DNA of 64,000 nucleotides. Origin: Rhodobacter sp. (GTDB taxonomy: Bacteria; Pseudomonadota; Alphaproteobacteria; Rhodobacterales; Rhodobacteraceae). The stretch lies in NCBI GenBank assembly GCA_020250445.1, contig JADCEF010000014.1:1-64000 (forward strand), in the 5' to 3' direction. Both the position numbers and the translations under genes were made by a program. Below are positions 52,776 to 61,660 of the stretch, piece by piece. Position 1 is the first letter of the stretch. Each line of letters opens with the position of its first letter. The notes beneath the pieces are model-generated. The model did not search any database and was not told where the DNA came from. It saw only the letters and a list, made by a program, of their open reading frames with translations.

Positions 52776-53573
52776 ATGGCTCGACCCAGGAAGAAAGACC
52801 CGCATGTCGGGGAAAGGTCTGACGCCGGCATACCGGGGTTGCCTTCAGAACTGATCAGCAAGATCGACCCCGCCCTTCCCAAGACAGCACAAGTCTACGG
52901 AATCATGCGCGATGCCATTGTGAACCTGCATCTGGCACCGGGCAGCAACGTCAATGAAAAGCTGATCTGTGAGCAGCTTGGCATCTCCCGCACACCCCTG
53001 CGCGAAGCGATCCTGCAATTGCAGGCAGAAAACCTGGTGTCGGTCGTGCCCAATTCCGGGACCTATGTCTCGAAAATCGATCTGCAGTCGGTGTTCGACG
53101 GCCAGCTGGTGCGTGACGCGCTGGAGCTGAAGGTCGTGCGTCTGGCCGCCAGCCGCATGACCCCCCAGTTCGAACGGGCGATCGACTTCAACATACACCA
53201 GCAAAAGCGCATGGCAGCCGATCAGGATTATGACGGCTTCTACGCGCTGGACGAGGCTTTTCATTCGATGATCTGCGCCTTTGGCGCATCGGCGCATATC
53301 TGGAAGATCATCAACGGTGCCAAGGCCCAGCTGGACCGGGTGCGGCGCTTGTCCATTCCCTTGCCCAGCCACCTTGACGTGGTGCTGAGCGAGCATATCG
53401 CAGTCGTCGACGGGCTGAAGCTGCGCGACCCCGATCAGGCCGCCGAGGCCATGAAGGTGCATATCGACCGGGTATTCACCATGATCCGCCGCCACATCGT
53501 CGAACGGCGCGACTACTTTTCTGCCGATGCAGGATCGGTGCTGGATACCTATGTGAACGGCCGCAAGGTGTGA
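52776..53573 (+). CDS. GntR-family (FadR/FCD) transcriptional regulator
   Basis: The 265-residue protein has a winged HTH (VYGIMRDAIVNLHLAPGSNV, LICEQLGISRTPLREAILQL, VVPNSGTYVSKI) and a helical FCD domain with metal-ligand pattern (DEAFHSMICAFG and SEHIAVVDGLKLRD). FCD regulators respond to organic or sugar acids. ATG 52776 has AGGAAGG upstream; the longer open frame is unlike the family. It is divergent from the SDR operon and is the best candidate for binding the three AT-rich palindromes. Confidence 0.92.
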   Translation: MARPRKKDPHVGERSDAGIPGLPSELISKIDPALPKTAQVYGIMRDAIVNLHLAPGSNVNEKLICEQLGISRTPLREAILQLQAENLVSVVPNSGTYVSKIDLQSVFDGQLVRDALELKVVRLAASRMTPQFERAIDFNIHQQKRMAADQDYDGFYALDEAFHSMICAFGASAHIWKIINGAKAQLDRVRRLSIPLPSHLDVVLSEHIAVVDGLKLRDPDQAAEAMKVHIDRVFTMIRRHIVERRDYFSADAGSVLDTYVNGRKV

Positions 53574-53818
53574 CATCCCGGAAGGTGGTCACGCGGGAAC
53601 AGGGTTGGCCTGCAACCGCCCGACCCCGGCTGGCAGCCCGAAAGGATCAGACTGCCCGGCGTTCCCGCCACACCGGAATTCGCAATGGCACAAAGCCCTG
53701 GCGGGTGCCGTTCCGCAGGGCAGGCACCGGCAGCGATCACGGCTTCAGTTTCTGTCGGCTCTGAATACTTGGCAGCCGATAAGACCGCAATGGCCAACCC
53801 TGCGCTTGCCCCTGCACG

Positions 53819-55045
53819 TCAGGGGAAGGCGTTGGCACCCGTTACCAGCGGATGGTCCAGCGCGGTCATGATCCCGCGCAGTTCGGCCAGCCCCTTCAGC
53901 CGCCCGATGGTGGGATAGCCCGGCTGCCCCTTGCGCCCCAGATCATCCAGAATGTCCTGCCCGTGATCGGGGCGGAACGGAATGCTGCAATCCTGCCGGC
54001 CCTCGGTCCGGCGTCGCCGCTCCTCGGCCAGGATTGCGGCGATCACCGCCACCATGTCGGTGTCGCCGCCAAGATGTTCCGCCTCGTGGAAACTGTCGCG
54101 CAGGGCGGTACCCTCGCGGCGGACATTGCGCAGATGGATGAAATGCACCCGCGGACCCAGCCGTCGCATCATCGCGGGACAGTCGTTATCGGCCCGGGCA
54201 CCGAAGGATCCGGTGCAGAACGTTACCCCGTTGGCCGGCAGATCCACCGCATCCAGCACAGCGCGGTAATCAACTTCGGTTGACATGATGCGCGGCAGGC
54301 CAAGCAAGGAAAACGGCGGGTCGTCGGGATGGCAGCACAGCCGCATCCCCAGCTTTTGCGCCAGGGGCGTCACTTCGGCCAGAAAATCCACCAGATGTCT
54401 GCGCAGCGTCTCGGCCGAAATTGCCCCATACTCGGCCAGATGCGCGCGGATGTCGGCCAGCGTCATGGTTGATGCAGCACCGGGCAGCCCAAAGGCGACA
54501 TTGGTTGTGACCGCCCTTCGCGCATCATCATCCATCCCGGCAAATCGCCGCTCCGCAGCTTCGGCGACAGGCCCGGGATACTCCCCGACGGCGCCGGGCC
54601 GTTCCAGAATGTAAAGATCGAATGCGGCAAAGTCGATAAAGTCGAACCGCATGCAGGTCGCCCCGTTCGGCAGCCGCCAGGCCAGGTCGGTGCGCGTCCA
54701 GTCCAGGACCGGCATGAAATTGTAGCAGATCACATCCAGCCCTGCACGGTGCAGGTTGATCATGCTGGCCTTCCAGTTTTCAATATGTGCGCGCCAGTCG
54801 CCCTTTTGTTTCTTGATGTCCTCGGACACCGGCAGGCTCTCGACCACTTCCCATTTCAGGGTTGAAGGCGTCCCGTCCTTCATCCGCGCAATCAGGTCTT
54901 GCCGGGCAGCGATTTCCTCAGGCGTCCACACCGCGCCGGTTGGCACATGGTGCAGCGCAGAGACCACACCCTCGACACCCGCCTGCATCATGTCGTCCGT
55001 CGATGCCAGATCCTTCGGTCCGAACCAACGCCAGGTCTGCCGCAT
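53819..55045 (-). CDS. uxuA: mannonate dehydratase
   Basis: The 408-residue protein has the UxuA pattern: MRQTWRWFGPKDLASTDDM at the start, GVVSALHHVPTGAVW, VCYNFMPVLDWTRTDL (here VICYNFMPVLDWTRTDLAW), LCCHPDDPPFSLLGLPRIMS, FCTGSFGARADNDCP, VHFIHLRNVRREG, and DHGQDILDD near the end. It dehydrates D-mannonate to 2-keto-3-deoxy-D-gluconate, with a divalent metal. GGAGGAG precedes ATG 55045. It is monocistronic, with the third operator 54 bases upstream. Confidence 0.95.
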   Translation of the reverse strand: MRQTWRWFGPKDLASTDDMMQAGVEGVVSALHHVPTGAVWTPEEIAARQDLIARMKDGTPSTLKWEVVESLPVSEDIKKQKGDWRAHIENWKASMINLHRAGLDVICYNFMPVLDWTRTDLAWRLPNGATCMRFDFIDFAAFDLYILERPGAVGEYPGPVAEAAERRFAGMDDDARRAVTTNVAFGLPGAASTMTLADIRAHLAEYGAISAETLRRHLVDFLAEVTPLAQKLGMRLCCHPDDPPFSLLGLPRIMSTEVDYRAVLDAVDLPANGVTFCTGSFGARADNDCPAMMRRLGPRVHFIHLRNVRREGTALRDSFHEAEHLGGDTDMVAVIAAILAEERRRRTEGRQDCSIPFRPDHGQDILDDLGRKGQPGYPTIGRLKGLAELRGIMTALDHPLVTGANAFP

Positions 55046-55098
55046 GGCCGCGCTCCTCCAATCGCTTTCAACGCCAGCCGCCGAAAGACGGCACCTGA

Positions 55099-55115
55099 AC
55101 CAGTATATCAGTATT
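55099..55115 (-). promoter_or_regulatory. GntR-type operator 3, before uxuA
   Basis: ACCAGTATATCAGTATT (plus strand) matches the other two sites at 13 or more positions, with core CCAGTATATCAG. It lies 54-70 bases before the uxuA start. The 55116-55442 stretch beyond holds no gene I can support. Confidence 0.65.
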
Positions 55116-55442
55116 GCAACCGACGAAACCTGCTCTTTTGCCGCGCTTCGCCGGCCGATCCACCTGCTGCCCGGGGCCAGGGCCGGCCCGGCGCGTGTGG
55201 CAACCGTCCGACTGACTGTAAGGTGATCGGGGTGAGATATCCGGGCCCGATACCGCGCACGGAAGGGCGGACGCCGACAATCCATTCGGCCGCCGTGACC
55301 GCCCTTGGCAGGAAACTCCCCACGTCCTGAAACACCCCGCAAGACGTCGATCAGGCAGGTGCATAGTGCCCGACCCTGACAGGCAGGCGGCGCCGAAGAC
55401 CCCGGCACGGACACGGCGCGGCGGGCGACCGGCCAGGCCCCT

Positions 55443-55841
55443 GATCGTGGTGGCCTTTCCCTTTGGCACCTCGTCGCCCTGGGTGGCATCCCGGAAGCAC
55501 GCGGCGTAGGTGTGCAGCCAGATCAGCCTGTCCCCAAGCTTCACCGCATCGGCAAGAATCGCGCCGTTCTTCGTCATCGGAATGGGCAGGCCGGGGGTTT
55601 CAAGCTCGTTCCAGAAGCGCTTGCTATAGGACTGGCCGCCGAGCAGTGCACAGACATAAGCTGCAAGGTCTTCTGTCGAGGGCACAGCCCCGTGTTCCTT
55701 GCCCAGCGGTGCCAGCAACCCGGCAGTCACGTTCGGTTCGGTTCCGGCGGCGTCACGGTAAAGCGGGATAACGTCCTTTCCGCCACGACCACAGAACGCG
55801 TCTTTATCAGGGACAAAGGCGATGGCAGCGGGGCGGTTCCG
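55443..55841 (-). pseudogene. C-terminal remnant of a type ISP-like restriction-modification enzyme
   Basis: On the minus strand an open frame with no proper start reads DVIPLYRDAAGTEPNVTAGL, EDLAAYVCALLGGQSYSKRF, ETPGLPIPMTKNGAILADAV and GDRLIWLHTYAACF. This order matches the C-terminal part of large single-chain restriction-modification enzymes of the type ISP kind (DNA methylase plus helicase, well over 1000 residues). A TGA at 55842-55844 precedes it, and after about 130 codons the frame continues as unrelated sequence. It is therefore a small remnant of a lost defence gene. Confidence 0.6.
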
Positions 55842-55891
55842 TCACTGCACGAGGGTGGCAGAAGCGCACAGCCTTTCGCCTGCCCGCGCGG

Positions 55892-57544
55892 TCAGCGCTG
55901 CGATGTTGCCCAGCGCGGGCTGACCCAGGGTTCCAGATTTTCCGGTGCCAGTGGCGTGCGGCCCAGGATGTGATCGGCGGCCTTCTCGCCCACCATGATC
56001 GAGGGGGCATTGAGGTTGCCGTTGGTCACGCGCGGGAAGATCGAGCTGTCGGCAACCCGCAGCCCGTCAACCCCGATGACACGGCAACACGGATCGACCA
56101 CCGCCAGCGGGTCGTCGCGCCGCCCCATCCGCGCCGTTCCGCAGGGGTGGTAGGCGCTTTCGGCATGGTCGCGGACAAAGGCATCCAGCTCGTCATCCGA
56201 TTGCACCGCAGCGCCGGGCTGGATTTCGTGCTTCACGAAGGGCTGCATTGCCACCTGTCCGAAAATCTCACGGGTCAGGCGGATGCAGGTGCGGAAATCC
56301 TGCCAGTCGTCGGGATGGGACATATAATTGAAGCGGATCACAGGTGCCGCAGCCGGATCCGCCGACCGCAGCGTCACGGAGCCGCGCGATTTCGACCGCA
56401 TCGGGCCGACATGCGCCTGAAAGCCGTGCCCCTGGGCCGCTGCCTTGCCGTCATAGCGCACCGCGAGGGGCAGGAAATGATACTGGATGTCGGGGTAATC
56501 CACCCCGGGTCCGGAGCGGATGAAGGCGCAGGCTTCGAACTGGTTCGACGCACCAAGACCGCGCCCGGTCAGCAGCCACTGCGCGCCGATGCTGGCCTTG
56601 CCCCAGAGGTTCCAGTGCCTGTAAAGCGTGACCGGCCGGCTGGCGGCGAATTGCAGATAGACCTCCAGATGATCCTGAAGGTTCGCACCCACGCCCGGAC
56701 GGTCGGCGATGACCGGAATGCCACGGTCCGCCAGATGTGCTGCGGGGCCGATGCCCGACAGCATCAGAAGCTTCGGCGTATTGATCGAGGAGGCGGCAAG
56801 CACCACCTCGCGCGCGGCGGGGATCACCCGCAGGACCCCGCCCTGTGACACTTCGACCCCGGTGGCCCGCCCGTTTTCCACGATCACCCGCTGCGCCAGC
56901 GCGCGGATGACCTGCACCTTGCCGGTCTTCAGTGCGGGGCGCAGATAGGCATTGGCCGCAGACCAGCGCCTGCCCTTCCAGATCGTGGCTTCCATCGGGC
57001 CGAAGCCTTCCTGCGCGCGACCGTTGTAATCATCCGTGACCGGATACCCGGCCTGCCGGCCCGCTTCGATGAAGGCACCGAACAGCGGGTTGTCGCGGGG
57101 GCCGCGCGTGACGTGCAGCGGCCCGTCATGGCCGCGCCATTCGGGATCGCCCGCATCACCGTGCCAGTGTTCCATGCGCTTGAAATAGGGCAGCACATCG
57201 GCATAGGCCCAGCCTGCGGCACCCTGATCAGCCCAATGGTCAAAGTCGCGCGCATGGCCGCGCACATAGACCATGCCGTTGATGCTGGACGACCCGCCCA
57301 GCACCTTGCCGCGCGGGGTCGCAAGCACGCGGTTGCCCAGGTGCGGCTCGGGCTCTGTGTGCAGGCCCCAGTCATAGCGGGCCATGTTCATCGGATAGGA
57401 CAGGGCGGCGGGCATCTGGATGAACGGCCCGGCATCGGTGCCGCCGTGTTCGATCACCGTCACATTCAGCCCGGCCATGCCCAGCCGATACGCCATGGCA
57501 CAGCCTGCCGAGCCTGCGCCCACGATCACCACATCCGCCGTCAT
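55892..57544 (-). CDS. betA: choline dehydrogenase (GMC oxidoreductase)
   Basis: The 550-residue flavoprotein has the FAD-binding start [18 protein letters not shown], the GMC signatures [20 protein letters not shown] and [15 protein letters not shown], and the C-terminal active-site region [12 protein letters not shown] with [20 protein letters not shown]. It oxidises choline to betaine aldehyde, and often further to betaine. ATG 57544 with GGAG upstream follows the dehydratase stop by two bases. It is the last gene of the leftward bet operon. Confidence 0.93.
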   Translation of the reverse strand: MTADVVIVGAGSAGCAMAYRLGMAGLNVTVIEHGGTDAGPFIQMPAALSYPMNMARYDWGLHTEPEPHLGNRVLATPRGKVLGGSSSINGMVYVRGHARDFDHWADQGAAGWAYADVLPYFKRMEHWHGDAGDPEWRGHDGPLHVTRGPRDNPLFGAFIEAGRQAGYPVTDDYNGRAQEGFGPMEATIWKGRRWSAANAYLRPALKTGKVQVIRALAQRVIVENGRATGVEVSQGGVLRVIPAAREVVLAASSINTPKLLMLSGIGPAAHLADRGIPVIADRPGVGANLQDHLEVYLQFAASRPVTLYRHWNLWGKASIGAQWLLTGRGLGASNQFEACAFIRSGPGVDYPDIQYHFLPLAVRYDGKAAAQGHGFQAHVGPMRSKSRGSVTLRSADPAAAPVIRFNYMSHPDDWQDFRTCIRLTREIFGQVAMQPFVKHEIQPGAAVQSDDELDAFVRDHAESAYHPCGTARMGRRDDPLAVVDPCCRVIGVDGLRVADSSIFPRVTNGNLNAPSIMVGEKAADHILGRTPLAPENLEPWVSPRWATSQR

Positions 57545-57546
57545 CT

Positions 57547-58551
57547 TCACTCCGATCCGACAAGGGCGGTGAAGCGGCCAAGCGCCACATTCCCGCCGGT
57601 CGCAACGATGACCACCGTCTTTCCCCGGACCGGGATCTGCCCGTCCAGCACGGCGGCCAGCGCCACCGCGCCCGACGGTTCCAGCACCAGTTTCAGCCGT
57701 TCGAAGGCAAAACGCATGGCATGGGCCACCGGCCCGTCGGCCACCGCAACGCCGCGCACGCCGGCCTTGCGCGCGGCTGCAAGCGGTGCCGTGCCGGGGG
57801 CGGTCGCCTGCAGCGCATCGGCGATGGTCGGGGTCGCGCCGGGCACGCGGCGCATCCCGCCTGCCGACAGCGACAGGCCCATGCCGTTGTAGCCTTCGGG
57901 CTCTACCGCCCGGATGGCCGTCGCTGGGCTGACATAATGCAGCGCCAGGGCCAGCCCGCCCAAAAGCCCGCCACCGCCCACCGGGCAGGCCACGATATCG
58001 GCGGCAAGACCAAGGTCCTGCAACTGCTCCAGCATTTCCAGGCCCGCCCCTGCCTGCCCTGCCACGATCAGCGGATCATCGAAGGGATGCAGCAGTACAA
58101 GACCCTCGCGCGCGGCGATGTCGCGGGCAAGGGCTGCGGCCACCTCTTCGCGCGGGCGGTCGCCATGGTGCGACAGGATCACGCGTGCGCCGTAGCCTTC
58201 GGTTGCCTCGCGTTTCAGCAAAGGGGCGTCAGCGGGCATGACGATGGTGACAGGCACGCCCAGGCTGCGGCCCGCCGCCGCCAGGCCTTGCGCGAAATTG
58301 CCCGAGGAAAAGGCGACGACCCCGCGCGCGCGGTCTTCGGGCGGCAGGCACCAAAGCCGCCAGTAGGCACCCCGGATTTTGAAGGAACCGGTGGATTGCA
58401 GGCTTTCCGCCTTGACCAGCGCCCTGGCCGCCCCGGTGGCCCGGGCCAGCGCATCACAGTCCAGCAGCGGGGTCCGCTGCGTCGCGGCCCGTGTCACCGC
58501 ATAGGCTGCGGCAAGGTCCGCCAGAGAGGGGACAGGGGCGGGATGCATCAT
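57547..58551 (-). CDS. PLP-dependent threonine/serine dehydratase-like protein
   Basis: The 334-residue fold-type II PLP enzyme has the Schiff-base lysine in [29 protein letters not shown], the phosphate-binding [13 protein letters not shown] and a C-terminal [12 protein letters not shown]. Relatives deaminate threonine or serine or act on hydroxy amino acids. It starts with ATGATG at 58551, overlapping the betC stop by four bases, and ends two bases before betA. Its place in the operon is where betB (betaine aldehyde dehydrogenase) would be expected; it cannot replace that activity. The physiological substrate is unknown. Confidence 0.85.
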   Translation of the reverse strand: MMHPAPVPSLADLAAAYAVTRAATQRTPLLDCDALARATGAARALVKAESLQSTGSFKIRGAYWRLWCLPPEDRARGVVAFSSGNFAQGLAAAGRSLGVPVTIVMPADAPLLKREATEGYGARVILSHHGDRPREEVAAALARDIAAREGLVLLHPFDDPLIVAGQAGAGLEMLEQLQDLGLAADIVACPVGGGGLLGGLALALHYVSPATAIRAVEPEGYNGMGLSLSAGGMRRVPGATPTIADALQATAPGTAPLAAARKAGVRGVAVADGPVAHAMRFAFERLKLVLEPSGAVALAAVLDGQIPVRGKTVVIVATGGNVALGRFTALVGSE

Positions 58552-60056
58552 TCGCCCCTTGGAAAACGCTGGCTGGTTTCCAGCACGTTCAGGTCCATGT
58601 GGTTGCGCATATAGCGTTCGGACGCCTTCTGCAGCGGCTGGAAATCCCAAGGGTAATAGGCCCCGTTGCGCAGCGCCTGATAGACGATCAGGCGGCGGGC
58701 CTGACTGGCGCGCACATCGGCATCAAATCGGTCAAGGTCCCACAGGGCGCGGGCTTCGTCCTTCAGTTCTGCAAGGGTTGCGGCATGCTCTGCCAGCGGG
58801 GCAAGGTTATGCAGTTCCTGCGGGTCTGCTTCCAGGTCAAACAGCAGATCAGGGTCCAGCGCGCAGAGGATCAGCTTCCAGCGGCCCTTGCGCAGGCCGA
58901 TCATCGGGGCTTCGCTGGCCTCGGCGGCATATTCCATGGGCACCGCCGGGCGCGCGCCCTGACCTGTCGCCAGCGGCAGCAGCGAGGTGCCGTCGGTCCA
59001 GGGGCGGATGTCTTCCATCGGAACCCCGGCCAGCTCGCACAGCGTGGGCATCACATCCAGCGTGGACACAGGCTGGCGGATCAGGCCGGGGGGCAGGCCG
59101 GGGGCCGCGATCATCAGGGGCACGCGGGCGGAACCTTCGAAAAAGCTCATCTTGAACCACAGGCCCCGTTCGCCCAGCATGTCGCCGTGATCCGAGACAA
59201 AGACGATCACCGCTTCCTGCCGCGTCGCCGCCAGCGCTGCCAGAACCTCGCCGATCCTGTCATCGATGTAAGAGATATTGGCGAAATAAGCGCGGCGCGA
59301 CCGGGCGACCATATCATCGGTCAGGGTGTAGCTGTGCCAGTCGCTGGCCCGCAGGATGCGCTGCGAATGGGCATCCTGATCGCCGAAGGGAAGGGCCGGA
59401 ACCTGCGGCATCAGATGCGCGCAGTCTTCATACAGGTTCCAGTATTTCCGGCGCGCGACGTAAGGATCGTGCGGATGGGTGAAGCTGACGGTCATCATCC
59501 AGGGCCGGGCATCTGCCCCGCGCGCCAGATCATAGACCTTCTGCGTGGCGTGAAAGGCGACCTCGTCGTCATATTCCAGCTGATTGGTGATCTCGGCCAC
59601 GCCGGCACCGGTGACGGACCCCATGTTGTGATACCACCAGTCGATGCGTTCACCGGGGCGGCGGTAATCGGGCGTCCAGCCGAAATCGGCGGGATAGATG
59701 TCGGTGGTCAGACGGTCTTCAAAGCCGTGCATCTGGTCGGGGCCGACGAAATGCATCTTGCCCGACAGCGTGGTGCGGTAACCGGCACGGCGCAGGTGAT
59801 GGGCAAAGGTGGGAATGTCGCTGCGAAACTCTGCCGCGTTGTCATAAACGCCGGTGCGCGACGGCAGTTGCCCGGACATGAAGGCGGCGCGGGCGGGCGC
59901 ACACAGCGGCGAGGCCGTGTAGGTATTGGCAAAGCGCACCGAACGCGCCGCAAGCGCCCTGAGGTTGGGCGCATGCAGCCAGTTTGCCGGTCCGTCGGGA
60001 AAGAACAGGCCGGACAGCTGATCGACCATGAAGATCAGGATGTTCGGCCCGGTCAC
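58548..60056 (-). CDS. betC: choline-sulfatase
   Basis: The 502-residue sulfatase has PNILIFMVDQLSG (metal-binding Asp), the formylglycine signature SPLCAPARAAFMSG with Cys52, LSGKMHFVGPDQMHGFE, FVSDHGDMLGERGLWFKMSF and the betC-type C-terminal segment. It releases choline from choline sulfate in the cytoplasm. GTG 60056 overlaps the betI stop (GTGA). The length and the QMHGFEDR stretch are those of BetC rather than of other arylsulfatases. Confidence 0.93.
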   Translation of the reverse strand: MTGPNILIFMVDQLSGLFFPDGPANWLHAPNLRALAARSVRFANTYTASPLCAPARAAFMSGQLPSRTGVYDNAAEFRSDIPTFAHHLRRAGYRTTLSGKMHFVGPDQMHGFEDRLTTDIYPADFGWTPDYRRPGERIDWWYHNMGSVTGAGVAEITNQLEYDDEVAFHATQKVYDLARGADARPWMMTVSFTHPHDPYVARRKYWNLYEDCAHLMPQVPALPFGDQDAHSQRILRASDWHSYTLTDDMVARSRRAYFANISYIDDRIGEVLAALAATRQEAVIVFVSDHGDMLGERGLWFKMSFFEGSARVPLMIAAPGLPPGLIRQPVSTLDVMPTLCELAGVPMEDIRPWTDGTSLLPLATGQGARPAVPMEYAAEASEAPMIGLRKGRWKLILCALDPDLLFDLEADPQELHNLAPLAEHAATLAELKDEARALWDLDRFDADVRASQARRLIVYQALRNGAYYPWDFQPLQKASERYMRNHMDLNVLETSQRFPRGE

Positions 60057-60640
60057 GTCCTGGCACCCCGCCCCAGTTCGGCGGCAAGGACAGCCAGCAC
60101 GGTTTCGACCGCGCCCGCGCGGTCGGCCTTGCCGCGCACAAGGACCTGTCGCAGATAGACGCCGTCGATCAGGGCGGCCAATGCCTCGGCAACCGCGGCC
60201 GCGCGCGGCCCCACAAGGGGACGCAGGCCATGGCGCAGGTTTGACCGAAGGCGGCGCTGGTAGACATCCAGAAGACGCGCGGCCTCTGGCATGGTCTGGG
60301 CCATGACGTAGAAGTTAAGCCAGGCCCCGATCACCTCGCGCCGGAAGTTGGCCGGGCTGAACGACGCGTGCACCACCGCCTGCACCCGCGCCTCGGGCCC
60401 CCGGGCCACGGCCAGCGCCCCGCGCACCTCGGCCCCGTACAGGGTCAGGACGTGCCGCATCGCGGCCAGAAACATCGCCTCTTTCCCGCGAAAGTAATGA
60501 TGCGCCAGCGCAGATGACATGCCGGCGCGCCGGGCAATCTGGCTGACCGTCACATCAAGGCTGCCGGCGCGTCCGATCTCGGCAATCGTGGCGTTGACCA
60601 GCGCAGCCTTTCGGATAGGCTCCATTCCCAGCTTGGGCAT
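60053..60640 (-). CDS. betI: transcriptional repressor BetI
   Basis: The 195-residue TetR-family protein has MEPIRKAALVNATIAEIG, the HTH VSQIARRAGMSSALAHHYF and a ligand-binding domain with HASFSPANFRREVIGAWLNF, a stretch characteristic of BetI. ATG 60640 gives the usual BetI length; AGGGA lies upstream. It represses choline genes in the absence of choline. It heads the leftward bet operon, and a palindromic site lies in the 90-base region shared with choX. Confidence 0.93.
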   Translation of the reverse strand: MPKLGMEPIRKAALVNATIAEIGRAGSLDVTVSQIARRAGMSSALAHHYFRGKEAMFLAAMRHVLTLYGAEVRGALAVARGPEARVQAVVHASFSPANFRREVIGAWLNFYVMAQTMPEAARLLDVYQRRLRSNLRHGLRPLVGPRAAAVAEALAALIDGVYLRQVLVRGKADRAGAVETVLAVLAAELGRGART

Positions 60641-60686
60641 CGGCGGGTTCCCTACGATATCGCTTGCCGTCCTCTGCCAGCTTGAA

Positions 60687-60708
60687 GTTAATTGACCCGT
60701 CAATCAAC
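60687..60708. promoter_or_regulatory. candidate BetI operator
   Basis: TTGACCCGTCAA (60692-60703) has perfect half-sites TTGAC/GTCAA and is extended by matching GTT...AAC flanks. It lies between divergent betI and choX, 22 bases upstream of choX. The position fits autoregulation and control of choline uptake. Confidence 0.6.
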
Positions 60709-60730
60709 AAAAAACAGGGAGACTGCCACC

Positions 60731-61660
60731 ATGACCACCTTCCGCAATGCGCTTCTTGCAAGCGCCCTGGTGCTGACCGCGGCACCGGCCTTTGCAACCT
60801 GCGACAAGGTCACGTTTTCCGATGTGGGCTGGACGGATATCACCGCCACCACCGCCGTGACGACGCTGATCCTGGAGGCACTTGGCTATGAGACCGACAT
60901 CAAGGTGCTGTCGGTTCCGGTGACCTACACCTCGATGGCCGAAGGCGATATCGACGTGTTCCTGGGCAACTGGATGCCGACGATGGAGGGTGACATCGCC
61001 CCCTACCGCGATGCGGGGACCGTGGAGGTTGTTCGGACCAATCTGGAAGGCGCCAAGTATACGCTGGCCACCAATGCCAAAGGCACCGAACTGGGCATCA
61101 GGGATTTCGCCGATATCGCCGCCCATGCCGAAGCGCTTGACGGCAAGATCTATGGCATCGAGGCCGGCAATGACGGCAACCGCCTGATCATGGACATGGT
61201 CGCCAAGGATGCCTTCGGCCTGAAGGACTTCGAGGTAGTCGAAAGCAGCGAACAGGGCATGCTGGCGCAGGTCGCCCGCGCGGACGAGCGCGGCGAACCG
61301 GTGGTCTTCCTGGGATGGGAACCGCACCCGATGAACGCCAATTTCAGGATGTCCTACCTGACGGGGGGTGATGACTTTTTCGGCCCGAATCTGGGTGGTG
61401 CGACGGTGGCAACCAACACCCGCGCGGGCTATGTCGCCGAATGCCCGAACACCGGCAAACTGCTGCAGAACCTGTCCTTCACGCTGGCCATGGAAAACGA
61501 GATCATGGGCGCGATCCTGAACGACGGGGTTGATCCGGCTGCGGCCGCAAAGGCCTGGCTGCAGGCCAATCCGGATGCGGTGACGCCGTGGCTGGACGGG
61601 GTGACGACCAGGGACGGCGGCGATGCAAAGGCGGCGGTGGCCGCCGCGCTGGCGGGCTGA
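60731..61660 (+). CDS. choX: choline ABC transporter substrate-binding protein
   Basis: The 309-residue protein has a signal peptide (MTTFRNALLASALVLTAAPA, cut after AFA) and the ChoX/OpuAC pattern: VTFSDVGWTDITATTAVTT, DVFLGNWMPTMEGD, IYGIEAGNDGNRLIMDMVAK and VVFLGWEPHPMNANF; the tryptophans would form the aromatic box for the quaternary ammonium group. The length equals rhizobial ChoX. It is the first gene of choXWV, but 599 bases of hairpin-rich DNA separate it from choW. Confidence 0.93.
   Translation: MTTFRNALLASALVLTAAPAFATCDKVTFSDVGWTDITATTAVTTLILEALGYETDIKVLSVPVTYTSMAEGDIDVFLGNWMPTMEGDIAPYRDAGTVEVVRTNLEGAKYTLATNAKGTELGIRDFADIAAHAEALDGKIYGIEAGNDGNRLIMDMVAKDAFGLKDFEVVESSEQGMLAQVARADERGEPVVFLGWEPHPMNANFRMSYLTGGDDFFGPNLGGATVATNTRAGYVAECPNTGKLLQNLSFTLAMENEIMGAILNDGVDPAAAAKAWLQANPDAVTPWLDGVTTRDGGDAKAAVAAALAG

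Noticed and set aside
55068-55442. Continuation of the leftward frame of the restriction-modification remnant towards uxuA
   Set aside because: After the WLHTY segment the translation loses family similarity and becomes cysteine/arginine-rich read-through that also covers the uxuA operator.
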